Assembly (NCBI RefSeq): GCF_900451195.1
Contig: NZ_UGHR01000001.1
Coordinates: 2,976,001-3,040,000, forward strand
Length of the DNA stretch: 64,000 nucleotides
Source: Iodobacter fluviatilis
GTDB taxonomy: Bacteria; Pseudomonadota; Gammaproteobacteria; Burkholderiales; Chitinibacteraceae
Reading direction: 5' to 3'
The translations under genes were made by a program, and so were the position numbers. The notes under the pieces were generated by a model. That model was not told the origin of the DNA and did no database searches. It worked only from the letters and a program-made list of their open reading frames with translations. The first letter of the stretch is position 1. Every line of letters starts with the position of its first letter. Below are positions 11,634 through 21,112 of this stretch, piece after piece.

Positions 11634-13952
11634 ATGACTGTCAGTACGCGGCTATTGGCCCTTGCCGTCACCATTAATGCCTTTTGTGCTTTAGCCATTG
11701 CGGTGACAACCCCTGTCTTTAACTCCGCCCTACTCTCTTGCTTACTTTTTATTCCGCTATCCGCCGCACTGCAATATTTTGCCCTGCGCTATCTACTGCG
11801 CCCGCTGACATCCCTCAGCCAGTCTATGCAGCAATTAAGTATGAATGGCGGCAATCTGAACACCCGCATTGAGATTCAATCCCAGGATGAATTTGGTGAA
11901 ATCGCAAAAAGCTTTAATCTCTTTAGCGAGAAACTGCAAAGTACATTCCGGGAAGTACAGCGCGACATGGAAGGCCTCTCACTAGGGCTGCGGGAGCTGA
12001 GCAGCGTAACCGGCCAGCTAGTTAACGATAGTCACGCACAATCAGACTACGCGGCCTCATCCGCCGCAGGCGTTGAAGAAATCACGGTTAACATTGGCTT
12101 AATTGCCAACAATGCCCACAGTGTTGATCAGACTGTTGAAGAAACTCAGTCGCTCTCCAATACCAGCGCCATTGCAGTACAAGGTGTCGCCGACGAAGTC
12201 AGCCAAATGAGCCATTCATTTCAGGCGCTGGGCGCAACCATGCATACACTCAGCCAAAACTCGCAAGAAATTGGCAGTATTGTTGGCGTCATCAAAGACA
12301 TCGCCCAACAAACCAACCTCTTAGCATTAAACGCTGCAATTGAAGCCGCACGCGCCGGAGAGCAAGGCCGGGGCTTTGCTGTCGTAGCCGACGAAGTTCG
12401 TAAACTCGCAGAGCGCAGCGCCAATGCCACGGTAGAAATCACCAATCGCATCGAAGCGGTTGATCGTGAAACGCAAAATGTAGTGGGCACCATGAGCGAT
12501 ACCGCTGGGCGTATTGCAGGCAGTGCCGATCGCGCCGAGGATGCGCGCAGGCAAATGCTGGCGATTGGCGAAAAAATGGCGCACGTTGTAAGTGTCGTCA
12601 AAGAAATAGCCGAATCAACGCGCGAACAAACGGCCGCCAGTAATTCAATGGCGCGCTCCATCGAACAAATCAATAATATGAGCCAGTCCAGTGATTCTGG
12701 CTTACAACAGGCAAAACGCGCGCTGGTGCAATTAGATAACCGCGCCCGTGACCTAATGAAAACCGTCGGGCAGTTCCAACTGGGCGATATTGAAGTTTTA
12801 CACAGCTGGTTTGCAGCCAGCGGGTTTCGTGCCGTAGCGGATATCAAGGCCAGACTCAATCAAATCAATCATCACTGGGCAGACAACCATAGCGGCAAAG
12901 ATGTTCCAGGCATGCTTAAAAAAGCGGTTGATGAGGGCAAGCTTCCAACTGCAGTTGCTATTGGCGGGGTCAAAATTCAAAACTGGACCGGCCGGGGGCT
13001 GCTAGCCAATCTTGACACGCAGGCGAATGAGCAGCGCTGGGCGCAGATTTTACCCAAAGTACTGAATGATCAAATGCAGGCAGAAGGCCATTATGTTGCT
13101 GTACCCCTAGGGGTAGCCCGCGTCAATGTACTTTGGGCCAATGCCAGCATTATGCGCAGAATGAATCAAAACCGGGCCCCTGCCACTTGGGATGAATTTT
13201 TTCATTTGTGTGACCGACTGAAAGCAGAAGGGATTACGCCTCTGGCCCATAGCGAAGTAAAATGGCAGGTAGCCACCTTATTTGAAGCGGTCACTCTGGG
13301 CGTGTGCGGAGCGGCCCATTATCTGAATGCATTCAGCAAATTAGACCGAGCCGCCCTTACTGGCGCTCAAACAATAAAAGCCCTTGAAACCTTCCGCCGC
13401 TTAAAACCCTACTGCTCTCCCGACCCTGCCGGGCGCGAGTGGAACCTAGCCACGGCGGATGTCATTAACGGCAAGGCCGCGATGCAATTAATGGGCGACT
13501 GGGTAAAAGGTGAGTTCGATACAGCCAATAAACAACCCAATACTGATTATCTATTCTGGGCATCACCCACGCAAAATGGCGAATACAGCTTTGCGGCCGA
13601 CACCCTCACCTTTTTCCGCCAGGATGACCCCGGCAGACGGCAGGCTCAAAATGATTTTGCTACGCTGCTGATGAGCGCCGAAGCCCAAATTGCCTACAAC
13701 AAACACAAGGGCAGCATCCCCGCCCGCACTGATATTGACGTGCAAAAACTGGATGCTTACGGCAAGGCTTCCGCACAGGACTTCTCTCAATCCTCCGGCA
13801 AAAACACCCTCGTTCCTTCGTGGGCACATAATATGGCAGTGCAGGATGACCTGAAAAAGGCATGGATTGAAATTGTGTTTGAATACTGGAATAACGACAG
13901 TATCAACGCCAGCACCACGGCCAACAAACTAGCTGCAGCCATCCGGCGCTAA
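11634..13952 (+). CDS. Chemoreceptor (MCP) fused to a C-terminal family 1 solute-binding protein domain
   Basis: The 772-residue protein has two parts. Residues 6-24 and 30-54 are hydrophobic and close together, leaving almost no periplasmic loop. A HAMP-like segment (about 53-105) and an MCP signalling domain follow, with the conserved hairpin tip (NLLALNAAIEAARAG, about residues 226-262). From about residue 390 the sequence becomes a family 1 extracellular solute-binding protein fold (WANASIMRR, PATWDEFF, GKAAMQLMGDWVKGEF). With both membrane helices at the N terminus, this binding domain is predicted to sit in the cytoplasm. It probably senses an internal metabolite, perhaps a sugar, and signals to CheA/CheW; the ligand is inference. 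The ATG at 11634 follows CCAGGAGC. Confidence 0.85.
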   Translation: MTVSTRLLALAVTINAFCALAIAVTTPVFNSALLSCLLFIPLSAALQYFALRYLLRPLTSLSQSMQQLSMNGGNLNTRIEIQSQDEFGEIAKSFNLFSEKLQSTFREVQRDMEGLSLGLRELSSVTGQLVNDSHAQSDYAASSAAGVEEITVNIGLIANNAHSVDQTVEETQSLSNTSAIAVQGVADEVSQMSHSFQALGATMHTLSQNSQEIGSIVGVIKDIAQQTNLLALNAAIEAARAGEQGRGFAVVADEVRKLAERSANATVEITNRIEAVDRETQNVVGTMSDTAGRIAGSADRAEDARRQMLAIGEKMAHVVSVVKEIAESTREQTAASNSMARSIEQINNMSQSSDSGLQQAKRALVQLDNRARDLMKTVGQFQLGDIEVLHSWFAASGFRAVADIKARLNQINHHWADNHSGKDVPGMLKKAVDEGKLPTAVAIGGVKIQNWTGRGLLANLDTQANEQRWAQILPKVLNDQMQAEGHYVAVPLGVARVNVLWANASIMRRMNQNRAPATWDEFFHLCDRLKAEGITPLAHSEVKWQVATLFEAVTLGVCGAAHYLNAFSKLDRAALTGAQTIKALETFRRLKPYCSPDPAGREWNLATADVINGKAAMQLMGDWVKGEFDTANKQPNTDYLFWASPTQNGEYSFAADTLTFFRQDDPGRRQAQNDFATLLMSAEAQIAYNKHKGSIPARTDIDVQKLDAYGKASAQDFSQSSGKNTLVPSWAHNMAVQDDLKKAWIEIVFEYWNNDSINASTTANKLAAAIRR

Positions 13953-13975
13953 GCAAATTTGAAACCCGCAAAAAA

Positions 13976-14003
13976 GCCCCGATGGACAAAGATCCATTGG
14001 GGC
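13976..14003. terminator. Bidirectional terminator between the MCP fusion and the metallophosphoesterase
   Basis: The stem ccccgatgga / tccattgggg (one wobble pair) has T runs on both strands and serves two convergent genes. Confidence 0.75.
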
Positions 14004-14043
14004 CTTTTACCAACAACCATTCCCGCAAAGATAATGGCAAAGC

Positions 14044-15123
14044 TTACATATCAATATGCTTAATTAATTTAGTTGGGCCGTATTGATCATCAAAACCATA
14101 GCTATCGACTTCAACTTTGCCACTGGCATGCACCTTGACCAGTGCCCACGCATAAAAACGATCCTCAGGCAGACTGGTTTCGCCCACATCCGCACTAAAC
14201 GGGGAGCCGCCAGAGCCCACCATCACTTGCCACGCCTTGCCGCCCTTATTTTTTGTGGGCTGCACTGCATTATATATATGCTCGTGTCCGCAGAAATAGC
14301 TGGCATCCGCGTCTTCAATCACCTGCCAAAACGCCTGCTGATGCTCAGGATATTTATCCAGACCTTCCAGCTCTATGCCTGCTTTATAAAAATAGGTGTA
14401 AGCCGGTTTGTGTCCAAACACAAATTGGCGCTTTGCGCCGCGCGCCTTAGCCTGGGCCAGATCATCCTTTAACCAGGCCACTGGCGCATGACCATCATTA
14501 CCCACAGGATCCGTATTGATCACGGCAAAGTGCACGCCTGCAAAATCAAAAGAATAAGAGAGCTGTGATTGATCGGTACTGATCTTGTCTGCACTGCCAA
14601 TTTGCGGTGCATTTTTGGGATTAAATGCACTGAAATGGCTGCCAACGGTGTTTTTCCAACGTGCGGCATCCACGATCAAATCGCCCATATTTTCTCGCCA
14701 GCTTTCTTCATTACTCTGGCGGGCAATTTTCTTGGTCTTGCCGTCTTCTTTGAATTTTTCCTGCACTTCATGATTACCCGGCACCGGCACGACATAAGTA
14801 CCGCTCTCCTGCAAGCCGGTCACCATCCCCCGCCAATAAGCATACTGGCGGTTTAACTCCGCCTTATTGGTGGTGTAGCCCATGATCATATCGCCATTAA
14901 AAAACAGCGCATGCGGCTTTTGCTGCTGAATTTCACGCAGTATCCGCGACCATGCTTTGGTATTTTGTAGCCAGATACGATCCTGGCCATTCAGAATATT
15001 GGAAGGCTCAGCACGGGAATCCCCTACCGTTGCAAACGAAGCCACAACCGGATCGGCCTCAGCCGAAAAGCTTGCCAGTGGCAAGCAGAACAATAAGCCC
15101 GCAAAAACAGCAGATAGTTTCAT
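14044..15123 (-). CDS. Exported calcineurin-like metallophosphoesterase
   Basis: This 359-residue protein has a Sec signal peptide (cleavage probably after residue 20-21, SFSA). Metal-binding motifs appear in the family order: GDSR (about 34), NGDMIMG (about 75), GNHE (about 118), FGHKP and CGHEH, giving the two-metal centre of purple-acid-phosphatase-like enzymes. A periplasmic phosphomonoesterase or phosphodiesterase is likely; the substrate is not deducible. The first motif is GDSR rather than the more common GDxH, as in some secreted members. It is a single-gene unit convergent with the MCP fusion. Confidence 0.85.
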   Translation of the reverse strand: MKLSAVFAGLLFCLPLASFSAEADPVVASFATVGDSRAEPSNILNGQDRIWLQNTKAWSRILREIQQQKPHALFFNGDMIMGYTTNKAELNRQYAYWRGMVTGLQESGTYVVPVPGNHEVQEKFKEDGKTKKIARQSNEESWRENMGDLIVDAARWKNTVGSHFSAFNPKNAPQIGSADKISTDQSQLSYSFDFAGVHFAVINTDPVGNDGHAPVAWLKDDLAQAKARGAKRQFVFGHKPAYTYFYKAGIELEGLDKYPEHQQAFWQVIEDADASYFCGHEHIYNAVQPTKNKGGKAWQVMVGSGGSPFSADVGETSLPEDRFYAWALVKVHASGKVEVDSYGFDDQYGPTKLIKHIDM

Positions 15124-15236
15124 TAGTGATTTTCCTTGTAAGCTTCAGATGCTAACCACTACGAATGACACTGCGGTGACAGCCAAGCGCAGTGCCATGC
15201 AGATCTGATCTTACCGGGATAAGGAAAAGCGCTGCG

Positions 15237-15265
15237 GGAGCGGCTTTAGCCAGCAAAGCCGCTCC
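15237..15265. repeat. Perfect 11-bp inverted repeat, REP-like
   Basis: The arms ggagcggcttt and aaagccgctcc flank a 7-base loop, in the gap between usg and the metallophosphoesterase gene. It has the look of an extragenic palindrome; there is no adjacent T run on the plus strand and only a weak one (GCTTTTCC) on the minus strand. Confidence 0.5.
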
Positions 15266-15317
15266 TGAAAAAACTTATATTTGCTTATTTAAGCGAGCGT
15301 AATTCAACCCTCGCGCC

Positions 15318-16280
15318 TTAAGCTGCCGCGCCCAACAAACGCAACACAGCCATAGCACCCAGACGGGTATTGTCCCCAGCCAGCCAAAGTGACACACCTT
15401 GGCCACTAGCACGCACGCGACTCACCCAAACCTTATCGCCACCGATTACATCTTGCGGCGTAACCAAGCCAGCTGCGCCTTGTGCTTCTAGCAGATATAC
15501 ACCTTCTGCATCTGTTAATGCCGCTTTCAATGTATTTAATGTGACATCTTCAGCAAAACGCACATTCAGGCTAATGCCATGACCAAAGAACATCGGCACG
15601 CGCGTGCAAGTCAGCGACATTGGCACATCCACACATACGCTGCCAACCTCTGTAATGATGCGCATCTCTTCAACCGTGGCACCATATTCATCCACCGCGC
15701 CCATTGAAGGATGCAAATTAAACGCCATCCGCTTTGCGTAATGGCCGATCTGCACTTCACTTTGTGCAAACAAAGCGCGTGTTTGCTCTGACAACTCATC
15801 AATACCCGGCTTACCATCTTGCGAAACCGACAACATAGCCGTTACGGTTAAGCCCGAGAAAGGTGCTGCTTTAGCCAGCGCTTTGAGCACCGGCAATAGA
15901 ATAGTTGTTACTTCGTGCGGCATACGTGCAACGCCACCGCGCTTAAGGCGTGTATCCGGCTCAGCCAAAGGCACATCAGCACCGCCACTTAAATCAACCA
16001 CGGCCGCGCCAGCCTCTGCGGCAATTTTGGCGTAGCGAATAGCGCACGCCGGATCTTCTCCGCAGAACACCACTAAATCAGGCACTTCCCAATTAAATTC
16101 ATCCACACCTAGGATAGGGAAATCCTGGCCACGAAACTCGACCATCTCGCCTTCATCTGTCACCGCCAAAGGAAAAAAGGTGGAGAAAGACTGCGATGTT
16201 GCACCCAGCACCTCTAATAAAGTCTCACCCGAAGTACTGTTTGCCCCGACAACAGCCAGAGAAAGCGGTTTTACAGCCAT
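15318..16280 (-). CDS. usg: USG-1-like aspartate-semialdehyde dehydrogenase homologue lacking the catalytic Cys
   Basis: This 320-residue protein has the aspartate-semialdehyde dehydrogenase fold, with VVGANSTSGETLLEVL at the N-terminal nucleotide-binding site. Where true enzymes carry the catalytic cysteine (NPNCT-like), this one reads MPHEVTT, so it is a USG-1 type protein and probably not a dehydrogenase. The start is the ATG at 16280, preceded by AAAGGA; the reading frame continues upstream to 16439 but that part is not protein-like. It follows leuB, in the region where other proteobacteria keep asd. The role of USG-1 proteins is not established. Confidence 0.8.
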   Translation of the reverse strand: MAVKPLSLAVVGANSTSGETLLEVLGATSQSFSTFFPLAVTDEGEMVEFRGQDFPILGVDEFNWEVPDLVVFCGEDPACAIRYAKIAAEAGAAVVDLSGGADVPLAEPDTRLKRGGVARMPHEVTTILLPVLKALAKAAPFSGLTVTAMLSVSQDGKPGIDELSEQTRALFAQSEVQIGHYAKRMAFNLHPSMGAVDEYGATVEEMRIITEVGSVCVDVPMSLTCTRVPMFFGHGISLNVRFAEDVTLNTLKAALTDAEGVYLLEAQGAAGLVTPQDVIGGDKVWVSRVRASGQGVSLWLAGDNTRLGAMAVLRLLGAAA

Positions 16281-16440
16281 GATCAAATCCTTTGAAAATA
16301 TAAAAATACAAAAACCAAAATCTGCAGACACAACACGCACGGTAAAAAATACAGAGGGTAAACCACAAGAAATGCACTCATTCCATCGCAGAATGGCGCA
16401 GAAAATCTGCGTTTGATAAGCGGTGCTGTCATAAAACAAA

Positions 16441-16461
16441 CAGGGCGCAATATGCGCCCTG
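16441..16461 (-). terminator. Terminator or attenuator between leuB and usg
   Basis: A perfect stem cagggcgca / tgcgccctg with a 3-base loop is followed on the minus strand by TTTGTTTT. It may reduce read-through from leuB into usg. Confidence 0.7.
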
Positions 16462-16487
16462 CTTATCCATGCGTCCAGCCTAATATT

Positions 16488-17552
16488 TTACAAAGCTGCA
16501 ACCACCGCATCGCCCATTTCTGAGCAACTTACTTTGCGTGTACCTTCCTCAAAAATATCGGCGGTACGTAAACCATCAGCCAGTACTTTTTTGACCGCGC
16601 TTTCAATCCGCTGTGCAACCGCTTCTAAGTTAAAGCTGTAGCGCATCATCATCGCCACAGAAAGAATCGTTGCTAGCGGATTAGCCAGATTTTTACCGGC
16701 AATATCCGGCGCAGAACCGTGGCTAGGTTCGTACAAGCCTTTATTATTCGCATCGAGCGACGCAGATGGCAGCATGCCGATAGAGCCGGTCAACATTGAT
16801 GCTTCATCACTCAGAATATCGCCAAAGATATTGCCGGTGACCATCACATCAAATTGCTTAGGATTACGCACCAATTGCATGGCGGCGTTATCCACATACA
16901 TATGGCTGAGTGTGACCTCAGGATATTCCTTAGCCACATCGATCATGATTTCTTTCCAAAACTCGGTGGTTTCCAGCACATTAGCCTTATCCACCGAACA
17001 CAATTTTTTATTGCGCTTCATCGCAATACCGAAAGCCACATGAGCAATACGGCGCACTTCTGATTCGGCGTAGAGCATCGTGTTAAAGCCTTCACGCTCA
17101 CCCGCAGCATTGATGCGAATACCGCGCGGCTGACCAAAGTAAATATCCCCCGTCAGCTCACGCACAATCATAATATCCAAACCACTCACGACTTCCGGTT
17201 TCAATGTGGAAGCATTCGCCAACTCAGGGTAAAGAATGGCGGGGCGTAAGTTAGCAAACAGGTTTAAATCTTTACGAATTGCCAGCAAACCACGCTCCGG
17301 GCGTAGCGGGCGATCCAGATTATCGTAAGCAGGGCCGCCTACCGCGCCCAGCAACACCGCATCGGCCTCACGCGCTAATTTTTGCGTGACTTCCGGATAA
17401 GGCGAGCCATACTGATCGTAAGCAGCACCACCCAAAGGCGCTTCTTCAAGCGTTATCGCCAAGCCTTCTTTTTGCAGCACTTCCAATACTTTACGGGCTT
17501 CTCTGATAATTTCCGGGCCAATGCCATCACCTGGCAATACTGCAATCTTCAT
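16488..17552 (-). CDS. leuB: 3-isopropylmalate dehydrogenase
   Basis: This 354-residue protein is the usual family length. It starts [15 protein letters not shown], has the substrate-arginine regions ([20 protein letters not shown]) and the Mg-binding [18 protein letters not shown] stretch, and closes with the NAD-binding [14 protein letters not shown]. It oxidatively decarboxylates 3-isopropylmalate in leucine synthesis. The start is the ATG at 17552, preceded by AAAGG; an upstream extension to 17639 is not family-like. leuC and leuD are not adjacent. Confidence 0.96.
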   Translation of the reverse strand: MKIAVLPGDGIGPEIIREARKVLEVLQKEGLAITLEEAPLGGAAYDQYGSPYPEVTQKLAREADAVLLGAVGGPAYDNLDRPLRPERGLLAIRKDLNLFANLRPAILYPELANASTLKPEVVSGLDIMIVRELTGDIYFGQPRGIRINAAGEREGFNTMLYAESEVRRIAHVAFGIAMKRNKKLCSVDKANVLETTEFWKEIMIDVAKEYPEVTLSHMYVDNAAMQLVRNPKQFDVMVTGNIFGDILSDEASMLTGSIGMLPSASLDANNKGLYEPSHGSAPDIAGKNLANPLATILSVAMMMRYSFNLEAVAQRIESAVKKVLADGLRTADIFEEGTRKVSCSEMGDAVVAAL

Positions 17553-17909
17553 ACCAATCAACCTTTTGCTAGTCTTTAAATAGAAATACAAGCGCAGCGG
17601 ACATTTACACACAAAGCACCAGTGATTTCTGAAGCCCATGCTTGCGGCCTAGGAAAACACACGGGTTTACTTTTGCGAAAGCCTTATAAAGTCTTATTGA
17701 ACAGACACAATGCGAGTAAAGATTCGCTCTGGATCTTACCTGCTATCGGCAAGGACGCCAACGCAAGCGGGCAGGCTTTTACAGATATCCGCACGATACC
17801 AACACAAAAAACACCCTCCACTGCCATTTATACCAGCAAATAACAGACAGACCAGTAAGCCAATTTATGCTGGCTAAACTGGAACACGGCAACCCCAAAG
17901 CAGTAAAAA
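17553..17909. other. Divergent intergenic region between leuB and radC
   Basis: 357 bases containing the promoters for leuB (minus) and radC (plus). I see no convincing small gene, leader peptide or strong consensus promoter here. Confidence 0.5.
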
Positions 17910-18584
17910 ATGGCAATCACCGACTGGCCCGAAGACGAGCGCCCCAGAGAAAAACTACTGGCCCATGGCGCAGAACATCTTAGCGATGCTGAACTTCTGG
18001 CGCTTTTCTTGCGTGTGGGCGTCAAAGGCAAAAGCGCAGTCGATCTGGCACGGGATCTGCTGCTTTATTTTGGCTCTTTAGAACAACTCTTTCAGGCGCC
18101 GCACAATGCGCTTTGCCAGGTTCACGGCATGGGCTCAGCTAAATACTGTCAATTACAAGCCGTATTAGAGATGTCAAAGCGCGCACTGCAAGAAGAGCTG
18201 CGCAAAGCAGATGCGTTTACCTCGCCCGCTTCCGTCAAAGCTTTTTTAAAATTACGGCTTCGTGGCTTAGACCACGAGGAATTTCATGCCCTGTTTTTAA
18301 ACACAGCCCATCAGCTCATTAGTGCAGAAACCTTATTTAAAGGCTCGCTGTCGGAAACGCGAATATATCCTCGCGAAGTGGCAAGGCGCGCTTTGGCCCT
18401 GAATGCCGCGGCAGTCATCGTGGCGCACAACCACCCTTCAGGCAGCCCGCAGCCATCAGACGCTGACATTCATATCACCCGGCAATTACGCAACACACTG
18501 GAAATCATCGACGTAAGCTTACTGGATCACTGCATTATTGCCGCACATCAGGTCATCTCGATGGCAGAACTCGGGCTAGTCTAA
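17910..18584 (+). CDS. radC: RadC family JAB-domain protein
   Basis: This 224-residue protein has an N-terminal UPF0758-type helix-hairpin-helix region (LSDAELLALFLRVG, VHGMGSAKY) and a C-terminal JAB/MPN domain with the metal motif HNHPSGSPQPSDAD and an upstream Glu. The JAMM motif is complete, so a metal-dependent hydrolase is possible. Despite the name, a role in repair is not established for the family. The ATG at 17910 has only a weak Shine-Dalgarno sequence. It is divergent from leuB. Confidence 0.93.
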   Translation: MAITDWPEDERPREKLLAHGAEHLSDAELLALFLRVGVKGKSAVDLARDLLLYFGSLEQLFQAPHNALCQVHGMGSAKYCQLQAVLEMSKRALQEELRKADAFTSPASVKAFLKLRLRGLDHEEFHALFLNTAHQLISAETLFKGSLSETRIYPREVARRALALNAAAVIVAHNHPSGSPQPSDADIHITRQLRNTLEIIDVSLLDHCIIAAHQVISMAELGLV

Positions 18585-18633
18585 AAAAGCGCCTGTGCAA
18601 ACCGATACAGCGGCATACTCCGGAGCCGCCACC

Positions 18634-19590
18634 ATGCGTATCACTCAAAGCCAAGTCAGCCTCAGCGCTGAGCGCCAGTTTTCTGCAGAGCAACAGCAAT
18701 CATCAACGCTCCACTTGCAGAACGCCCCAGTCCCCAGCACAGAAGTCACCCTCTCTCCGGCAGCGCATCAGCCACGCTCCTTCAACAACATGGACCAGCG
18801 TGTCTCACTGATTAAAAGCTTACTGGAAAGTATTTTGGGCTATGAAATAAAATTCTGGGGTTTTGACGGAGAGCTGACACCACCGGAGACTCAATCTTCA
18901 TCCCCGCAAGCTGAATCAGCAGGCTTTTCATTAGAAACAAAATATAGCTACGCAGAAACTGAAAACGCCCAATTTCAAGCCAAAGGAAAAGTAAAAACCG
19001 CCGCGGGCATGGAAATCCAATTTTCTGCCGAGCTCTCTTTAAGCCGCAGCTACCAGTTTTCTAGCCAGACAGAAATCTACTCGGGCAGCATGGCGAGGCC
19101 CAAAAAAGATCCGCTTATTCTTAATTACGCCACGGCAGCAGCAACACTCTCTGATCAGAAATTTAACTTTGACCTCAGCAGTGACGGCAAGCCGCAAGAA
19201 ATCAGCCTGCTCAGACAAGGCAGCGCCTTTCTTGCTCTGGATCGGAATGAAGACGGAAAAATAAACCAAGGAAGCGAGCTATTTGGAGCACAAAGCGGTG
19301 ATGGCTTTGCTGATTTAGCTCAATATGACAATGATCAAAACGGCTGGATCGATGAAGGGGATGCCGTTTTTGCACATTTAAAACTATGGATAAAAGACGA
19401 TAGCGGCAAGGATCAGCTTGTCCCGCTGAGCGACAAGGGAATAGGCGCACTTTTTCTAGGCCATGCCCAAGCCCGCTTTAACTTAAACAATTCAAGCAAT
19501 GAGACGCTGGGGCAGATCTGCTCTTCAGGCATTTATCTGCGCGAAGATGGCAGCGGCGGCAGCATGCAGCAAATCGATCTTGCCGTTTAA
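18634..19590 (+). CDS. Hypothetical protein with EF-hand-like calcium-binding loops
   Basis: I do not recognise a named gene. The 318-residue product has no signal peptide, a Gln/Ser-rich N terminus, a beta-rich middle (LETKYSYAETENAQFQ) and a C-terminal region with Asp-rich loops DRNEDGKINQGSELF and DNDQNGWIDEGD. These resemble paired EF-hand or dockerin-like calcium loops, and are followed by FAHLKLWIKD. Such tails occur in several proteobacterial surface-associated or calcium-responsive proteins. The ATG at 18634 follows GGAG with 8-bp spacing and is preferred over an upstream start at 18595. It sits just after radC and may share its transcript. Confidence 0.7.
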   Translation: MRITQSQVSLSAERQFSAEQQQSSTLHLQNAPVPSTEVTLSPAAHQPRSFNNMDQRVSLIKSLLESILGYEIKFWGFDGELTPPETQSSSPQAESAGFSLETKYSYAETENAQFQAKGKVKTAAGMEIQFSAELSLSRSYQFSSQTEIYSGSMARPKKDPLILNYATAAATLSDQKFNFDLSSDGKPQEISLLRQGSAFLALDRNEDGKINQGSELFGAQSGDGFADLAQYDNDQNGWIDEGDAVFAHLKLWIKDDSGKDQLVPLSDKGIGALFLGHAQARFNLNNSSNETLGQICSSGIYLREDGSGGSMQQIDLAV

Positions 19591-19753
19591 GCGTAACAAG
19601 ATCTTAAACAAAATGGCGCAAACTGTTCTGTTGCGCAGTTGATACAGCTCATCACAGTTTGCGGAAATTCGATTGCGACGGTAATAGTGAATAGCCTCTA
19701 ATAAGGCAGGCATCGGCCTGCTGAAGCAATAATTCACACCAAGGAATAGAGAC

Positions 19754-20962
19754 ATGACTATTGCACGTTACAGCCTTATCGCGGCTGCCATTCTGACTCT
19801 TGGCGCCTGTGGAAAACAAGAAGCCCCCAAAGACGTGGCCAGTCAGGCCGCAGCTGAAACCGCTCAGCCCGCCGCAAGTAATAGCGGAGACACCGTTAAA
19901 ATAGCTCACTCCGCCCCGCTTACCGGCAATAACGCTCACTTTGGTAAAGACAACGAAAATGGCACGCGCATGGCCATCGACGAAGTCAATGCGGAAGGCG
20001 GCGCAGATATTGGCGGTAAGAAAGTTAAATTTGAGCTGGTTTCAGAAGACGATCAGGCCGACCCTAAAACAGCCACAACAGTGGCTCAACGTTTTGTTGA
20101 TATGAAAGTAGCCGGCATTATTGGCCACATGAATTCCGGCACCACCATTCCAGCATCCAAAATTTATGCTGATGCCGGTATTCCGCAAATCTCCCCTTCA
20201 GCGACCGCTGTGGCTTACACCGCCCAAGGATTTAAATCAGCTTTCCGCGTCATGAGTAATGATGCTCAGCAGGGAAAAGTGCTGGGTGACTTTGCGGTTA
20301 AAAAACTAGCTGCAAAGAAAGTCGCCATTATCGATGACCGTACAGCTTACGGCCAGGGCTTAGCAGATGAGTTTGAAAAAGCAGCAAAAGCCGCTGGCGC
20401 TGAAGTGGTTAAACGCGAATTCACAACCAATCAGGAAACCGACTTTAATGCCATTCTGACCAGCATTAAGGGTGCAAAACCTGATCTGGTCTTTTATGGC
20501 GGTATGGATGCACAGGCTGCTCCCCTGAAAAAGCAAGCCAAAAAATTAGGCATTGCGGCAAAAATCATGGGGGGCGATGGCACACAGACTCCAGAATTTA
20601 TTAAGCTGGCGGGGGCTGATTCTGAGGGCATGGTGTCTTCAAGCCCTGGTCAATCTAAAGAAAGCATGCCTGGCGGCGCTGAATTTTTAACCAAATTCAA
20701 AGCAAAGTTTGGTGTGGATGTTAACCTTTATGCGCCTTACAACTATGACGCCACTAAAGTCATGATTGAAGCCATGAAAAAAGCAGGCTCGGTTGACCCT
20801 GCCAAATACCTGCCTGAGCTGCAAAAAATCGAATACAAAGGCGTTACAGGCATCATCAGCTTTGATGAAAAAGGTGACATCAAAAACGGCCCGATTACGG
20901 TCTACCAGGTTAAAGGTGGGAAGTGGGAAGTAATCGAAGTCGTTGCAGGCGAAGCAAAGTAA
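19754..20962 (+). CDS. Branched-chain amino acid (LivJ-like) substrate-binding lipoprotein
   Basis: This 402-residue periplasmic-binding protein is of the Leu/Ile/Val family. A lipobox (LTLGAC, Cys19) replaces a plain signal peptide, so the protein should be membrane-anchored. The mature part begins with a Gln/Ala/Pro-rich linker, then VKIAHSAPLTGNNAHFG, GTRMAIDEVN, DDQADPKTA and YNYDATKVMIEAM, all typical of LivJ/LivK. No livHMGF transporter genes are adjacent, so it probably serves a system encoded elsewhere. The ligand could be Leu/Ile/Val or another amino acid. It ends in a strong terminator. Confidence 0.9.
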   Translation: MTIARYSLIAAAILTLGACGKQEAPKDVASQAAAETAQPAASNSGDTVKIAHSAPLTGNNAHFGKDNENGTRMAIDEVNAEGGADIGGKKVKFELVSEDDQADPKTATTVAQRFVDMKVAGIIGHMNSGTTIPASKIYADAGIPQISPSATAVAYTAQGFKSAFRVMSNDAQQGKVLGDFAVKKLAAKKVAIIDDRTAYGQGLADEFEKAAKAAGAEVVKREFTTNQETDFNAILTSIKGAKPDLVFYGGMDAQAAPLKKQAKKLGIAAKIMGGDGTQTPEFIKLAGADSEGMVSSSPGQSKESMPGGAEFLTKFKAKFGVDVNLYAPYNYDATKVMIEAMKKAGSVDPAKYLPELQKIEYKGVTGIISFDEKGDIKNGPITVYQVKGGKWEVIEVVAGEAK

Positions 20963-20983
20963 GAGTCATAATGGCGTAATCTA

Positions 20984-21012
20984 AAAAGGCGACCCTTGCG
21001 TCGCCTTTTTTT
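20984..21012 (+). terminator. Rho-independent terminator after the LivJ-like gene
   Basis: The stem aaggcga / tcgcctt is followed by a run of T on the plus strand. Confidence 0.85.
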
Positions 21013-21112
21013 TAAAACGACAGCCTTGGATTCGCTAGCGAATAGCCCTGCCTTGAACTAGGATAAAGACGGCATTCACATAGAAATGCATGCAATACGG
21101 GAGAGCAAGACC

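Noticed and set aside
12221..12859. A 212-residue open frame on the minus strand
   Set aside because: It is antisense to the MCP signalling domain, whose sequence is clearly coding on the plus strand.
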